Assembly (NCBI GenBank): GCA_028095005.1
Contig: CM051460.1
Location: 81,237,676 to 81,301,675 of the forward strand
From: Rhynchospora pubera
Taxonomy: Eukaryota > Streptophyta > Magnoliopsida > Poales > Cyperaceae
Direction of reading: 5' to 3'
Length of the DNA: 64,000 nt
Shown: positions 1-13,018 of the stretch, one piece after another
Numbering within the stretch: position 1 is the stretch's first letter
Layout: each line of letters opens with the position of its first letter
Notes under the pieces: generated by a model
Database searches by the model: none
Told to the model about the DNA's origin: nothing
The model's input: the letters and a program-made list of their open reading frames with translations, nothing else
Program-made: the position numbers and the translations under genes

Positions 1-433
1 TCATCATTTTTTCGGTTCTCATTGATATATTGTGATTTTTTAAAAGTTTGGTGCTAGTATGTAACTTGGAAACCAAATTAAAAGAACTGATTATTTAATC
101 TCCTGTGAAATGAATTAATAATTACTATTATTGATCTCAGTAAAATAGTTTCTTAAATGTTTACCTCAAATTTTAACAGGAACTGATTAATGTTTTCTTA
201 ATTTTTAGTTGCCTAAAACCACATTTATTTGATGTGCTTTTTAAGAAAATCTAAGAAGAGAAGACGGCTAATGTTGGATACTTTTATATTTGGAAACTGT
301 AAATAATTGCCGATTGAGTAAACAAGCAGGAAAAACAATTTAGAATTTTTATATCACCAATTTATATCATTTTGTACGGTTATAATGAATTATCCATATG
401 AATGTCTTATAGTTTGCCTTTATATCTAAATAG

Positions 434-2308
434 GATGTAAAAATTGTGCAAACATTTGCCCTGACGTGTTTCGAATTGAAGAAGACTTTGGCCGAGCCAG
501 AGTGCATTGTCAATCTGGAAATCCCAATTTAATTCAAGAAGCAATTGAGAGTTGGTATGTTATTACAAACTTTCAAAGGCTTTAATGTTTTTAAAATTTT
601 TATTTAGTACAAATTATCTCAAGATCAATCCAGTATACATTAACTTGGCCTACTAGTCTACTATCATACTTGTTAAGACAGATTCTGGGATTTGATTATT
701 ACTTTTGGGGATATAATGGATTTATTCAGATGGTATAACCTTAAGAAATGAGGACCGAGTTGATAAAAGTTAGTAAACACATTTGATACATAGAACTAAT
801 AAAGCTAATCTATTTGTGTTAATTGATTGAAAATATCAGCCCTGTTGATTGTATTCACTGGACATCAGCGGCACAAATCTCTCTTTTAGAAGATGAAATG
901 CGCAGAGTGGAGAGAGTTAATGTAAGTTCTATCGTCGTTTTACCTCACATTTTTCTTTCTTTTTTTTTGCTCAGATAATATTTGTTCAATTTGAAATCAT
1001 TGATTTTGCTTATTTTGTTTCTAATTTTAAGTAGTTGGTTCTTTTGCACTTTTGACTCTAGACTTCAATTTATGCTCCTGGGTCTTGAATTTGAGAGCCT
1101 TGTAAACAACTATGCGTTATGGATTCTAGAATTAAAAGGAGATTGTTCCCTCTGTTTTTTACAGGTTGGGCTAATGCTAGCGGGAATGGGAGGTACACTT
1201 GATGTTTTTCGAATGGTAATCTTGATTGTTCTTGACTTCTTGTTATTTGCACAAAACTTAAGAATTTCCTCTATCACTTTTGCCTGGTTGCTGAAAACTG
1301 TATGTTGCAGTTCAATGTTCCAAAGAAAAATAAAACTCAGAAGTTAAGACCATGCTAAATTCTCCTTTCTAATAGTGACATTTCCATAATTTCTGTTCTT
1401 AATGTTTCTACATGTCAAAATGAATCAAACTATACAACATGGAAGCTACGTGTTTCATAACATTTTTGTTTGTTACGTTAATAAAGCTTAAGATGTTCTA
1501 TTTGGATACTTCTCCAGCTTATTTTATATATTACATAAATAGCACAGAGTTTGTTAATCTGGGGTAGATGCCCATTATTGTTAATTTTTTTGAAGTTGCT
1601 TTGCTTATTTTATTGCACATTGTTATAATAATGACAGGCGAGCTCGCGATGGGAAAAAAGGCAGGCTAAAGTCTTGGTAGGTTTCCTTTGCCAATTTTTT
1701 ATTGTTTTCTAATTTTGTAAATCTGCAATTGATGTCTTTTGGTGTGGTGCTAAATTGAGATATTGGGTTTCTATTTTAATCTAAAATGTATAACACCATT
1801 GCAGGAAAAGGTGAGGTCTAAGATGGTGAAGCAAAAGGATTCAGATAAAGAGGAATGGTGGACCGGGTCTTGGAGTGATGTTTGGGGAAAACCAAAGGGT
1901 TACCAAAATACAGGTATTTTTCAACATGCATTAATAAATTTGGGAGTTGTCTTGAAGCTGCTAATTTGAACCTTGTTTATTTACATATTTCTTCATTGAG
2001 AAGAGTTCTAAACTTCAAATGTCACAAGTTTATGGTGTTATTAACATTTCAAAATTGAAAACTCAAAACTTCTTTGTTTATTCCTCAATTCCTTTACTAT
2101 ATACATACATATACCAAATTTCTTTTGTTATGGACTAAAATTTTGACTAATATTAAAAAATGATGTATGCTTACCAGAAGAGGAGACAAAGGAAAGAGCA
2201 AAAAGAGCTGCTGAAGCAGCGAGGAGGTGGAGAGAATATTCCAGAAAAGGTGCCGATCGGCCCCCAACTTTCAAACTTCCCGAGGCCATGTCCTCCAAAG
2301 ACAAATGA
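434..2308 (+). CDS. DnaJ C76-type chloroplast protein with ferredoxin-like domain (3' part of gene)
   Basis: Six exons can be joined in frame: 434-554, 840-921, 1165-1215, 1638-1676, 1805-1913 and 2178-2308. They give 176 residues to the stop; all visible junctions are GT-AG. The first exon starts in mid-codon, so the 5' part lies left of the window and bases 1-433 are probably intron. The translation opens with a 4Fe-4S ferredoxin-like cluster (CKNCANICPDVF, later SCPVDCIHW), then a basic and aromatic stretch (EEWWTGSWSDVWG), an Ala/Arg-rich helix (AKRAAEAARRWREY) and a short tail. This arrangement is known from the plant DJC76/DJC77/DJC82 proteins, where an N-terminal J domain precedes the ferredoxin domain and the protein is plastid-targeted. 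The J domain itself is not in the window. Family assignment rests on remembered similarity. The next two genes match the Arabidopsis At2g42750-42770 order as I recall it. Confidence 0.8.
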
Positions 2309-3456
2309 ATAATAAGGTTTTGTAGTAATTAATGTATAGAAACTCTTTTATTTTGTTCCTGATATTCAAAATGCTCATTAGTTGCAGAGAGCTTCAAATT
2401 CTAGTTTCCTTGTTGCTCTCTTGCTTTTACTATAGCCCACCATAATAGTGTAAATAAGAAAACATTCAACATTCTTACATAGTTGTTTATACCATATTCT
2501 TCTTGAAGAACTTAAACTTCACAACTGTTTAACAATTTCAGTGAAGGAAGGTTTAGATGAAAAAAAAAAGCACAGCCAGTTTCGTTGGTTGATATTTTTA
2601 AAAAAAATCTTTTAAAAAAAGTAGTCATTGTGAAGTTTCTGAAATTTTCTGGAATTTCTCTTATTTTTGTCTGATATAGAAATGAAATACTATTAGCCTT
2701 ACAATTGGTTAATGCAAGTCACGAAATTTTTCTATATCCACAGAAATTGTTGCCTCAACAGTTTGTTTCCCTTAATCCTGCCCAAAGAGGCAAAGACTGA
2801 TATTAAACTATGGTCCTGTTTTTGCTGTTAAATCCGCCTCGATACTTGATTTTTTTTAACTGAATCCATTAAGATTGACCTAGTTTTGCCATTGAAGTTT
2901 CCTGGAATTTAGAGAATTCATTGCTTGATTGTTAGTACAGAAATTTTTTAGGAAGACAAATGATGGCTGCTATTAATTTTGAAAGCTGAGCAATGCAGAA
3001 AAAAAGTACGACATTTTGGAAAGGTGTGGTCAGCAAATTAAAAACATAAACATACTATTATGAGGAAATGCAAAACAAATGATAAGAAAACCACTAACAG
3101 CACTACAGCATAGCAATATAGTATATTGTAATTTTACATACTGTAAATTTTTCTCTTTTATGCATGTTATATTCGTACCTTGTGGGTGTGGCACATCTGC
3201 AAGAAGGGGCAACCATTTTCTTACATTATAGCTATAAATCGCTAGCATGGGCATTATTAACCAAATTTGGCAGGATTTATGCTATGTAAAATTCAGGAGG
3301 AAAAATTCTAATCATTTTCTTAACTGATATCACCATTTCTTAAAAAATATAGTTAACATTACAAACGAAAGAACATCTAGGAAAATAATACAAAATTACA
3401 AACCAAATTACAATCCCATTTGAATTAGGGAAAAAATACTCTATAACTAAAAACCC
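2309..3456. other. intergenic, no gene seen
   Basis: AT-rich stretch holding the 3' UTR of the DnaJ-type gene and the downstream region of the converging gene on the minus strand. Several A- and T-runs are present but no coherent coding or repeat structure is visible. Confidence 0.5.
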
Positions 3457-3960
3457 TCACTTCACTGAACAAGCAACAGCATGAGCCCATGATCTGAGTT
3501 GTGCCTTCATTTCTAAATCATCCCTAACTGGAGGCATCATCAAGTTCCCAAAATGCGAGCCTATACCATCTCGCTCATTGCGTGCGCCATTTCTCATTTG
3601 GTCGTCATAAATCACAGAAAATGGCGTTCTGTTTTCCAATTGCATTGCAGCAGAACTCTGTTGTACCCACTTCTGTACCCTGTTCTTGCTTCGTTTACCA
3701 TTTCTCTTCACCCTATGCTTCTCTAGAACTACTATTTCCTTGCAATTGGAACTTTCTTTTACCTTTGAATTTACTTGACATGGTTCCTTCTCTATCTCTT
3801 GCTCTTCTACTGCTTGATCTTGCTTCTCAGCGTTGGTATACTCATGGTCATGGGTTGTTCTGCTAATTTGAGCATTTTGAGGGAGAAGCTGGGAAGATGG
3901 CTTGAGAACACAAGAGAAGAACCAAAGGGAGTCCAGATATTCAAACAATTCGTCATCCAT
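3457..3960 (-). CDS. Small conserved plant protein, DUF1685-like C-terminus
   Basis: Single-exon ORF of 167 residues with an ATG start (MDDELFEYLDSLWFF). The N-terminus is acidic and aromatic, the middle is rich in Glu/Lys/Gln and polar (low complexity, with a basic KRNGKRSKNR patch), and the C-terminus is LEMKAQLRSWAHAVACSVK. That ending resembles the 'K.RLR.WAQAVAC' tail of plant DUF1685 proteins as I remember them. No catalytic motif, signal peptide or membrane segment is visible. It converges with the DnaJ-type gene, and its position between DnaJ C76-like and Mpv17-like genes matches Arabidopsis At2g42760, which I recall as a DUF1685 protein. Function unknown. The real product could have extra exons; the single ORF is the minimum that can be supported. 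Confidence 0.6.
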   Translation of the reverse strand: MDDELFEYLDSLWFFSCVLKPSSQLLPQNAQISRTTHDHEYTNAEKQDQAVEEQEIEKEPCQVNSKVKESSNCKEIVVLEKHRVKRNGKRSKNRVQKWVQQSSAAMQLENRTPFSVIYDDQMRNGARNERDGIGSHFGNLMMPPVRDDLEMKAQLRSWAHAVACSVK

Positions 3961-4271
3961 TCTCTCAGCCTCTCTTTGGAAGCTGGAGATGGAAGGTATT
4001 TGGAAAGTAATTTGAATTTAGTTGGTGGAACCCAACGGCTCTATTGCTCAGCTTTTCATGACTGTCAGGTTGGAATCCACCTCGGTTTGTGACCAACTGG
4101 GGTCTGGGGAGAGGAAGTTTTTGTAGACCTGGTCTATGGAGGTCTTGAGTCTTGACCGTTTCGTTTTGACTTTAATAAAGTAACAGTAACTCTACAAGAC
4201 TACAACTGCTGTATAATCTAACAGTCGTCGCATTTATTGTTCCATTCATATATTCAGCTTCATCTTGTGAA

Positions 4272-4589
4272 TAGGCCTGTCAGTATTAACATCCGTTCCG
4301 TTGTTCCGTTCCGTTCCGTCGAAATGGAACGTTAAATGAAAGCTGAAATGGATTCCGTTTTCAGAAACGGAACGAAAACGGAACCGAAATTTGTTAACGT
4401 AAATGGAACGGAATACGGAAATGGACTGTAATCAATAGGAAATGTGAGGCGGAACGTTAAATGGAACAAAAATTTGTTACGTTTGGCGAAACGAAACGGA
4501 AATGAAACAGTCATTTCGTTCCGTTACCGAAACGGAACATTAAATGGAAATGGCTGTTCCGTTTCCACCTCTAACGTTTGACAGGTCTA
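4272..4589. mobile_element. hAT-type MITE filled with ACGGAAC/GTTCCGTT repeats
   Basis: 318-bp element with terminal inverted repeats TAGGCCTGTCA and TAGACCTGTCA. It is flanked by a perfect 8-bp target duplication CTTGTGAA at 4264-4271 and 4590-4597, which is diagnostic for the hAT superfamily. The interior is almost entirely short runs of GTTCCGTT, AACGGAAC and AAACGG in both orientations. The hexamer AAACGG is the known binding motif of the maize Ac transposase, so these are likely subterminal transposase sites. No coding capacity. Confidence 0.85.
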
Positions 4590-4597
4590 CTTGTGAA

Positions 4598-5740
4598 CTC
4601 GAACCCAACCTTTCGTGTATTTGTATCCGTAGATTTATCGATATGATCTAAAGTATATTTTAACTAGCCGTAGAAATGTGATTTATTCTCTGGTGGAACT
4701 AATAACTGACCAATATTGTTCGTCAATCATAATTATTGAAAAGTGGGAGTAAATAAATTACTGAGAGGAACGAGGAATATATATGTCGGGTAAGAGCGAC
4801 AATTCTTTTTTGGGGCTTTTAGTTCCAGTAACATTAAGGCCTGATCAATTATTTTTTTAACATGGGATTTCATTTCATTTTATTTTATTAGAATTTTATT
4901 TTATAAAATATGAACAAATTTAGTATCATTTGGATGGAATTTGTATGCTATTAGATCCAACGGAATCCAAACAACAAATTCAAATTAAATGAAATCCTGC
5001 ATAAAATTTGAACCCGATAGACAAATGCAAATAAAACTTTGTGCGCATTTTACTTTTTTTCTTTGTTAATCTTAGTTAAAATTCACTAACAAATGTGAAT
5101 GGGTGCAATATATATATTAAGATATCATCAGTATTGTACTTTATTATGTTAAGGTTTAAAAAAAATATTAAAAAAACACTCCAAAAGGCTGAAAGAAAGT
5201 GCGTTAGGGAGTGAATGGCTAATATCATTCTGTGAAAGAATGATAGTGTGATACTATTTATATAATTCCGATTAATTTAGTAATATTTTCGAAATATATG
5301 AATATTTTAGTATTATTTTTAATTTTGTCGGGTTATGTTGCAACTACATTTTTGAGACCACACCAAATAGGCCATTGATCTTTAGGAATTTTTTAAAACC
5401 TTTATCAGTAGGACAAAGATGATATTAAATATTTTTTCATTCATCAGTAAATGTATTTAAAAATGTAACTGACCTTGACGAAACAATACTTTTCCTATGA
5501 AATAATATGAAGATGCAAGCTCAAAGCTGACCAAAATATTTTGTGCAGACATTGAAATTATGTCATTTAAGCTCTTTTGTTAAATAAAAATAAAAAATAA
5601 AAAAACATTTCTATTTAAGAAAACATCCATATATTAAAAGATACACCAAGAACCTTATTCTTATTACAATCAGAGTACTATTAATAATCGCCTCCACACA
5701 GTCACATCACATTTTATTAGGAGAAAAAAAAAAAAGAAAT
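4598..5740. other. intergenic, no gene seen
   Basis: AT-rich non-coding DNA. It includes a segment at about 4860-5000 with internal ATTTCATTT/AAATGAAAT symmetry that may be an old MITE, but its ends and target duplication could not be fixed. Confidence 0.4.
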
Positions 5741-6609
5741 TCATGACGGACATTGACTACAACCACAAGTATAGGGTTGAAATGCACAAGTACCAAAGGG
5801 TTTTCCTGGAAGATTGCAATTTATTCTGAAGCAACAAGAAGTCGTTTGACAATTGTTTGAATTTTCACAGCATTTACATGAAGCACATTTCTGAAATGGC
5901 TGACTAGGTTGATTAGAAAATGGCATGTATTCTCCGATTCTTGGGTCACGTATATATACGGTTGATGACGGATGTGGCTTGTAGCTGGAGTCTATGGTCG
6001 ATCCTGTTAGCATACATATAAAGTTGCTTCAATGAATTATGTTTTGAGAAATAAAATGAGATAATATTGAGCTATTGAAATATTGAAAAAAATGACCCAA
6101 TTAGATTTGATATTATTTTCAATTTATATGCCTGAGCAGACCATGTTATTCTGCATATTTATCCAAAAGTATACATTATTTTAAAAAACCTGAATTTACC
6201 ATTACTAAAATATATGATTTATACTATGTATGTTTTATGATTAACAAAAGGAAATTTACCTGCATGGGTGAGGTAATCGGGGAATTAATTTCATCTAAAC
6301 GACAACAAATATCTGAGGCCGGCATACGAATGATATATTAAGAGATATTTCTAATAAATTTTTGGTCGTAAAAGAAGTAATTGTTGGAGATCCTACTCAG
6401 AAAATATTATCTAAGATAATTATTTCAATTTTAATAAATATCAAAACTAAAGTTTTCACATATTAAATTCGAAATATAATTGGAAAAGAAAAATTTCAAG
6501 ACACTAGAATGGATGTGTTTTCCCCATTGATTTTACCTTCGTTGATTGGGACCAACAAGAGGAGAGACAGAACTAGCATGAGTGGCACAAATACGAAAGA
6601 ATACGCCAT
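5741..6609 (-). CDS. Small secreted cysteine-rich protein, two exons
   Basis: Two exons join in frame: 6537-6609 (ATG at 6609) and 5741-6003. The 531-bp intron has GT and AG ends, and the product is 111 residues. The first exon encodes a clear signal peptide: MAYSFVFVP followed by a hydrophobic run LMLVLSLLLLVP. The mature part has a Pro/Ser-rich stretch and then a dense cysteine block (CASCKCCENSNNCQTTSCCF, INCNLPGKPFGTCAF, CGCSQC) with twelve cysteines near the C-terminus. It resembles small secreted plant proteins with a CC...NCNLP.KPFG.C core that I remember only as uncharacterised. No membrane anchor after the signal peptide. Likely apoplastic, disulfide-stabilised; function unknown. The exon join is my inference from matching phases. 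Confidence 0.65.
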
Positions 6610-7902
6610 TGAACAATGTGAAGCGACTTCGACAAACTGTTTAACTGTGTTCCTTTTCTTTGTTTAGCGCTTCAAATGATATTTGTAAATGGCACAAGAG
6701 AAACTTATTTATATAACAAAATAATGGATGCAAAGGGAAGGAAATAACAAAAAAAAAAAACTCCTCATAAACAAATTTTGTTTAATTAAGTGTGTTAGGA
6801 TGCGGTGGATTTTGAACAGATGATGTTATTGAATGCATGGAAAATGGGATGATCATTTTTTTTCGGCGTTTCGTATGATTGGTCTAATTTTGATGTATCA
6901 TACTTAATTCATGGAGGAAAAAAATGCAGACTTTTAAAACCGTTCTGTTACTTTGATTTGAACATATTCAAATTTGTTTTAACGAAATTGGTTGTTTGGT
7001 TTTGTTTGTTTAAGTTTTGGTTTATAGTTCAGTTTCGGACGATTAATAACTTATTAAATCTCGTGTAAAATATTTTTGTTATTAAGTGTAATATATACTC
7101 ATATTGGTAATTATGAAGTTAATAAATGTAAGTATTATTATAAATTAAATTTTATACTCATTCTGTTTAGTTTTGCAAATATATGTTTGTAAAATCGAAC
7201 CAAATGAATATAAACATAATAAAACCTTCTACTAATTTATTTATTCATTTTTAGAGTAGTAGGCTGCGTGGCTGATAACCTTAATTAATAATATTTTTTT
7301 ATGAACATGAAAATCTACTCTGTCGTTTACATAAAGGTACTGGATTCGCTCTGGAGAACCTTCATTCGAATGAATCATATTTGAATATCCAACTATATAT
7401 AATTATTATTAAAAAAAATCTATATATTCCATAATCTTTTTGGGCTGTTTGCAATTTTTTCATATTATTTATGAATTAAATGTTATGAATATTCTTAGAA
7501 AATTTCACTCAATCCAATAATATATATATTTTTTATTTTGGACTTCTAAAATTTCGTTCAAAACTTTTTAGATTGATATTTTTTTTTTGATGTTCTGGGT
7601 CGTACGAACTTTTAAAAGGCCAATATTTTTTGTTAAAAAAATAGAAAATTCGGCTTTAATCTAACATTCATCGTGTTAACCGCGATACTATAGCTAGTTT
7701 TAATTAATTTTGGAAAATTGCAAAACAGGTCAAACATTGCTAAAGAAAACTGAGGTCTCTAATGTTGGTTAACATTTATAATAATCCTCGTAGTTTAACT
7801 TACACAGCTAAAACTAGCAACAAACTTAATATTCAGTAAGGTAAATTTCTCATTGCAAATACAACTTTACGGTTAAAAAAAATATAAATTAAATCTAATT
7901 TC
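6610..7902. other. intergenic, no gene seen
   Basis: AT-rich DNA containing the upstream region of the cysteine-rich gene. No RNA gene, repeat array or ORF of note was recognised. Confidence 0.4.
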
Positions 7903-8708
7903 TAGAGCTGTGCAACAGACGGATTTGTAATAATTTATCAATATTTCAACCCAATCCAATTACACCGGGTTAAAAATTTTATTTAGTTGACCCACCACGT
8001 AACCAACCCAACCCATATAATTTTTTATTTATGGATTTTTTATGGATTTTTGGGTTAAACGGGTTATGACATAAAGGATAGAATTTGGCGGAAAAAAAGC
8101 TATCAATACTAAACTTTATATTTTTGTTCCCTTTAAGGCTACATAATTTTAAATTGTGTTTCAATATATTCAAAAAATATAAATTCAAATAAGTTATGCG
8201 AATACCTCTGTTGTTATTTCGTTTTTTTTTATTAGATAGGTTGCATGTAAATTTTATATTTTGTTAGCTTATTCACACAATATTATAAGTCTATAAAATT
8301 AAGCAATCAAGGAATCTATAAATACATTAATTATAATAAGTCCAACTATCTTATATAAACGACCTTATTTAAGCTAATTTTAAATTTTATAGAACTTCAT
8401 AATTCATTGTGAAAATACAGTATAAATGACTCAAAGTTAAAGATTGACGGAAAATTTTGCAACATAGATTTAGAAAAAACTATGTGGAAAAAATAAAAAA
8501 TTGAAAAGGAATATTTAATTAAAGGATCTAGACGGGTCGGGTACAAATTGGGTTAAGAACCTTTGAATTATAATCCGACCCAATACAACCGGGTTAGTAA
8601 AATTATAACCCGATCCAACCCGAATAATGTTTGAACCTGTTAAAATATGGGTCGGGTTGGATGGGTTAATTGGTTCGGACGGGTTTTATTATTTCTTGTA
8701 CAGCACTA
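7903..8708. mobile_element. Non-autonomous hAT element with GGGTTGG/CCAACCC-type repeats
   Basis: 806-bp element. Ends are TAGAGCTGTGCAA and (reverse complement of the right end) TAGTGCTGTACAA. The flanks CTAATTTC (7895-7902) and CTAATTTT (8709-8716) are an 8-bp target duplication with one mismatch. The interior near both ends carries repeated ACCCGACCC, GGGTCGGGT and CCGGGTTA words, again like clustered subterminal sites. A plain AT-rich core separates them. No transposase ORF is visible. Confidence 0.75.
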
Positions 8709-8981
8709 CTAATTTTCATAAAATATTTTTAAGAAATTAGAAGATATAAAATTTCTATTCCTAACAATTTTTTGGCACTGTTTGATTTGGAATGTTCTCT
8801 CAGGTAATTTATTAGTATAAAGTATAAACGTATACTTTGATTAATTAGAAGGGTTTGATGTTGCTTAGATGTTTTAAATTTTCCTATTTTCGAGGGACTG
8901 GATCATAAAAGAGCAGAAGATTTTGCCAGAAAGGAATTTTTTTTTATCAAGTCGAGGTTTGACCTCGGTCTATATAATATG

Positions 8982-9312
8982 TTGGGGTGTCAATTTGGTA
9001 CCGTTTCGAACGTTTCCGTTCCGGACGGAACGGAACGGAAACGGAAGGAAAATTGGTTACGTTGCAGAAAGCGGAACGGGTTCCACGGAAACGAAACAGG
9101 TGGTACTGCACGTTAATGTTCCGTTTTACCGAAAAATGACTGAAATCAATGGAAAATAGACTGAAATCAGTGGAAAATGAGGAACGAAACATTTTTCTGT
9201 TCCGTTTCACGAAACGGAACGAAAACGGAATGGATTTCATTTCCGTGTGCTAGAACGGAACGGAAAACGGAACATCCTGTTCCGCTTCCGTTGTTAACGT
9301 TTGACACCCATA
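8982..9312. mobile_element. hAT-type MITE filled with ACGGAAC/CGTTCC repeats
   Basis: 331-bp element with ends TTGGGGTGTCAA and TATGGGTGTCAA (inverted), flanked by a perfect 8-bp target duplication ATAATATG at 8974-8981 and 9313-9320. The interior is made of GGAACGGAAACGG-type words in both orientations, the same composition as the element at 4272-4589. Confidence 0.85.
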
Positions 9313-9320
9313 ATAATATG

Positions 9321-9940
9321 CGTCTACAGTCTACACCGAGAAGAAATGAGTCATCCAAGTAAACTTTTCACGTGTTAATCAATTGGAGAATACCAATTCA
9401 AAAAAATATTGGAGAATAATATTACAATTTGCTGTGGAGGAAAAGAAACATATTAAAGGATGTGGCAAAAATATATGCCCATGGCAATTTGGTGAGACAT
9501 CACTATATTACAATCAGATAAAAAGGATAATTAATACTGCTTTAGAATTTTAAGAATGTCTTTGTTTAACTTAAATTTAAAATGCACGAACAATAATGTT
9601 TTATATTTTATGTATTTTCTTCTGTTATTGTTGTGCGATATCTTGTATTTTTATGTAATTCGACTATCTAAAATTTTTGAAGATTATTGATTATGTAATA
9701 AAAGAAAATAGATGGGCTAAAAAGTAAGAAAGAAATTGGATGAAATTGTAACATAATTTGGGGTCAAACAAAAAAAATTCAATACTTCTATGTAATGTTG
9801 GCGCTGGATTTTTTTTTTTTTTTTTTTGGCATGTATGTTTGTGTAATTTCTTGTGTTGCGTACTAAAATAGATTTGGATGGGTCGGCTAACCACACACAA
9901 AAACATGACAAGTTGCCACACCAGATCTTGAAACTGTGCA
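9321..9940. other. intergenic, no gene seen
   Basis: AT-rich flank between the hAT MITE and the Mutator-like insertion. It contains a T(21) run near 9810. Nothing coding recognised. Confidence 0.4.
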
Positions 9941-10344
9941 CGTACATATGTGCTAGTGATTTTGACACTCCTTTTATTGATAAAACACTTCTAATATTTT
10001 TCTAAAGACTAAAATACCCTCTGTCAATTAGACAATTGAACTATTGAAGTAATAAAGAAATTACCATAATTGATAAATTTTCCTAGCCGCCATTGAGTAC
10101 AAAAAAAAAAAAGAAAAAGGAAAACACACGCACACACAAATACTGTGAGAAGGAAAAAACAATACTTTCAGTTTCTCTTGATTTTTACAAGATTATCGCA
10201 AGAGGTATGAAACTTTTTCAATTTCTTTTTAGTTTATGAAAGTATATAAATTTAAAAAAACCTATTTATCGGGTTATAGAATTAGGATAATTGAGATTGG
10301 TTAAAATCTCATATTTAATTAATGATTAATCTGTAGCCTTAGTT

Positions 10345-10346
<2 letters not shown>

Positions 10347-10421
<75 letters not shown>
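10347..10421. repeat. (ATT)n microsatellite
   Basis: About 25 uninterrupted ATT units. Confidence 0.97.
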
Positions 10422-10429
10422 TTATAGTT

Positions 10430-13018
10430 AGAGGTGCATAGAGAGTATATAAATGGTCGCTTGTTAATTTAATGATGCAAAAAATATTATACCATAATAA
10501 AGAAAATATTAGATATCTATTGTTTATTTCAAGATATTTCATGTGGACCAAACTAACGATTTGTATACAAGCTCAATGCAAATTCATTTTTTATTTTAAA
10601 TTTATTATTATAACTATTTATTTTATGCTGGCTGATATAAATGTTGTATCAGTTGCTTTATTTTCTAGTGTTATTAAATTTTGTTATCTTTATTTATATT
10701 AGGAAAAAATGTTGGATAGTTATTGGATTTTTCAGAAAGTTTATTATAAGATTATTTATTTAATAATACCCATTTAAGACCGTGTTTACCTCTATTTTTT
10801 GCCACATAAGAAAAATTCAACAGTTCACAGGCGATTGAAGTGGGGCCCATGAATGCATGACGGGTCCTGACTCTCAGAGGGAAGGGGTCAATTTTTTTTT
10901 AAACAAAAGACGCGCATGGACTAAAGCCATAATATCGATATTAATATTAATATTAATACAGTTCACCATATGACTGTATTAATTTAGTGTTTAATATTCA
11001 ATATTAATAGGAGAAAATGTGACATAAACATCATGGATCATTGGACAAAACAAGAAGCTAGAAAGATGCAACAAGGATGCATAAATTAATTAATTATATG
11101 AATTGTTCTATAAACTTTAGAAAATTCATTTAATTAGTTTAAAAATCCAAAAAATAGAAAATCCATGACTATTATGTTACTCATATTTTTATGAGAATCC
11201 ATGCAAACTTACATGATCAAATAATAAAGAGAGGGCATCCAAACAATTTAATGTAAAATCATGGAAATTCTCTGAAATGGACGGATCCATTATGAATGAA
11301 AATGGAGAAGTTGGCCTAGAAGCTTCCTTCTCCAATCCGATTTGTCCAACTTCACCTCTTCGCGCACAGCTGGCGAGCCACGACTGGCTCCTCTCCCATT
11401 CTCTCGCACTCGACCCCACCTGTCGGCAATTCACTTCCTCACAAGTCACAAATGGCAAGCTGCCATTGGGTCTCGTCCATGGGCCCCACAATTAAACGGA
11501 AAGAAAAGAAAAAGGAATCGGAGACGAAGCTCTTCTCCGCCTCTGACAAAACCCAATCCGACGATTCCCTCCACCATTGTCGGAATTCTTGATACCGCTG
11601 GAAAGCTCATGATGAGGAGAATACGGTGGTACCACTCCCGACCCCTATAGTGAACTCTATGGCGCCCAATTTCAAAAGAAAAGATCAAGCCAGTGAGAAA
11701 GAAGAACTCAAAATTGAGCAAATTGGATGAGTGAAGTATCAAATCCATGGTTCACACACCTTCCTGGATGTGTAACAATGTATTCTATGTGGCCAATTGC
11801 AATCAAATTATGCCTAAGTGATGAGAAATGCCAATTGGTGCCATAACCAGACAACTGTTGGTCAAACTTGGCATAACAATGGTCAACAAATTCAATTGAT
11901 TAAGGAGGCATGTTAAACATGGTACTTAGATGCTGTAATGACTGAGAACAAATGTTAATTGCCACCAAATCTACTGGAGACAATGTTGCTTTTTGGTTGA
12001 ACTTGAGAGGAGAAAAGTGAAAAGTGAAAAGAAGGTTATCTCACTGGTCCCCCTCCTCCCCATGTGACTTGAACGCCAGTAGAAAAACTTGATCCCCAAG
12101 GAGCATCCTGCAGCCATTAGATGATGATCAAAAGGCATATGTGTTGATGAAGGAAGCAGCGTACAAATCATACCACACCAGCAACCTACCAATTATTGAA
12201 GGCACTCCCTCCATGAACCTCAGCCCTCATATGCTAACCAACCATTGGATGCTTGCCTTCTACTCAATTGCCAAATGGCACTGGGTCCCACTTGTTATAT
12301 CAAGATAGGCCAATAGGAAGCTGCCAACACCTCATGATTGCTTTCAAGTAAAAATGGGTAGCCTTCACCAGTGCTATTAGATCGAGACAGGAATGAACTG
12401 AAATCACAAACAAACAGGCAGCAGCTGTGAGCACTCAATACCAAAGCCAATTGCTTACATAACGCAAGTAAAGAGTAGTGAGTCAAGGGAGCATGCCACT
12501 GGACCCAGCTGAAACAAAGCATTAAATGCCAAATGTCAAATACCCTTTGGAGAGTATAATCAAACAGTAAAAGAAAGAAGTGAAGCAAAGCTTGGAAAAG
12601 TAAGGCGGTTCTCCATCACAACATCTCAGCCCTTGATCAGATTTCGAAAATCTGAGGAGAGGCCACATGGCAGGGTCAATTGAGAAGCAAAACCTAACTC
12701 ATGCCTATAAAAGAAGTCTCAGATGGAAGATTAGGGGCGGCACTTTGGAGAAACACACTAAGGTGCTGCCAAAATCGTTTTAGGAAAAGACTTGTAAAAA
12801 AAAAGGGATTTTGAAGAAAAAGGTAGAAAGGAAACAATTGTACTGTTCTTTTATTGATGAATAAAAATTTTCTTTCCTCTCTTCTTTTCTTCCTTTCTGG
12901 TTTTGTTTGTTTCTTTGTTTTGCTTGTTTCTGTTACAGCTACAAACTAGTTCCTAGAAGACTCCTTACGTAGATCACTTGTCAACACTGTTTTGGGGTTC
13001 AGAGGCATGAGTGAGGAG
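10430..13018. other. Mutator-like element interior, left part; no gene recognised
   Basis: There is no ORF that I recognise. At 12705-12713 a TATA-like CTATAAAAG is followed about 160 bp later by AATAAAAA, the look of a short transcription unit or of an LTR from another element, but I found no second copy or clean ends. The GC-rich patch at 11.28-11.65 kb carries short open frames of unrelated sequence on both strands. Confidence 0.35.

Noticed and set aside
6230..6340. A possible extra exon between the two exons of the cysteine-rich gene (CRLDEINSPITSPMQ).
   Set aside because: Including it breaks the reading phase into the cysteine block, whereas the two-exon join keeps it.
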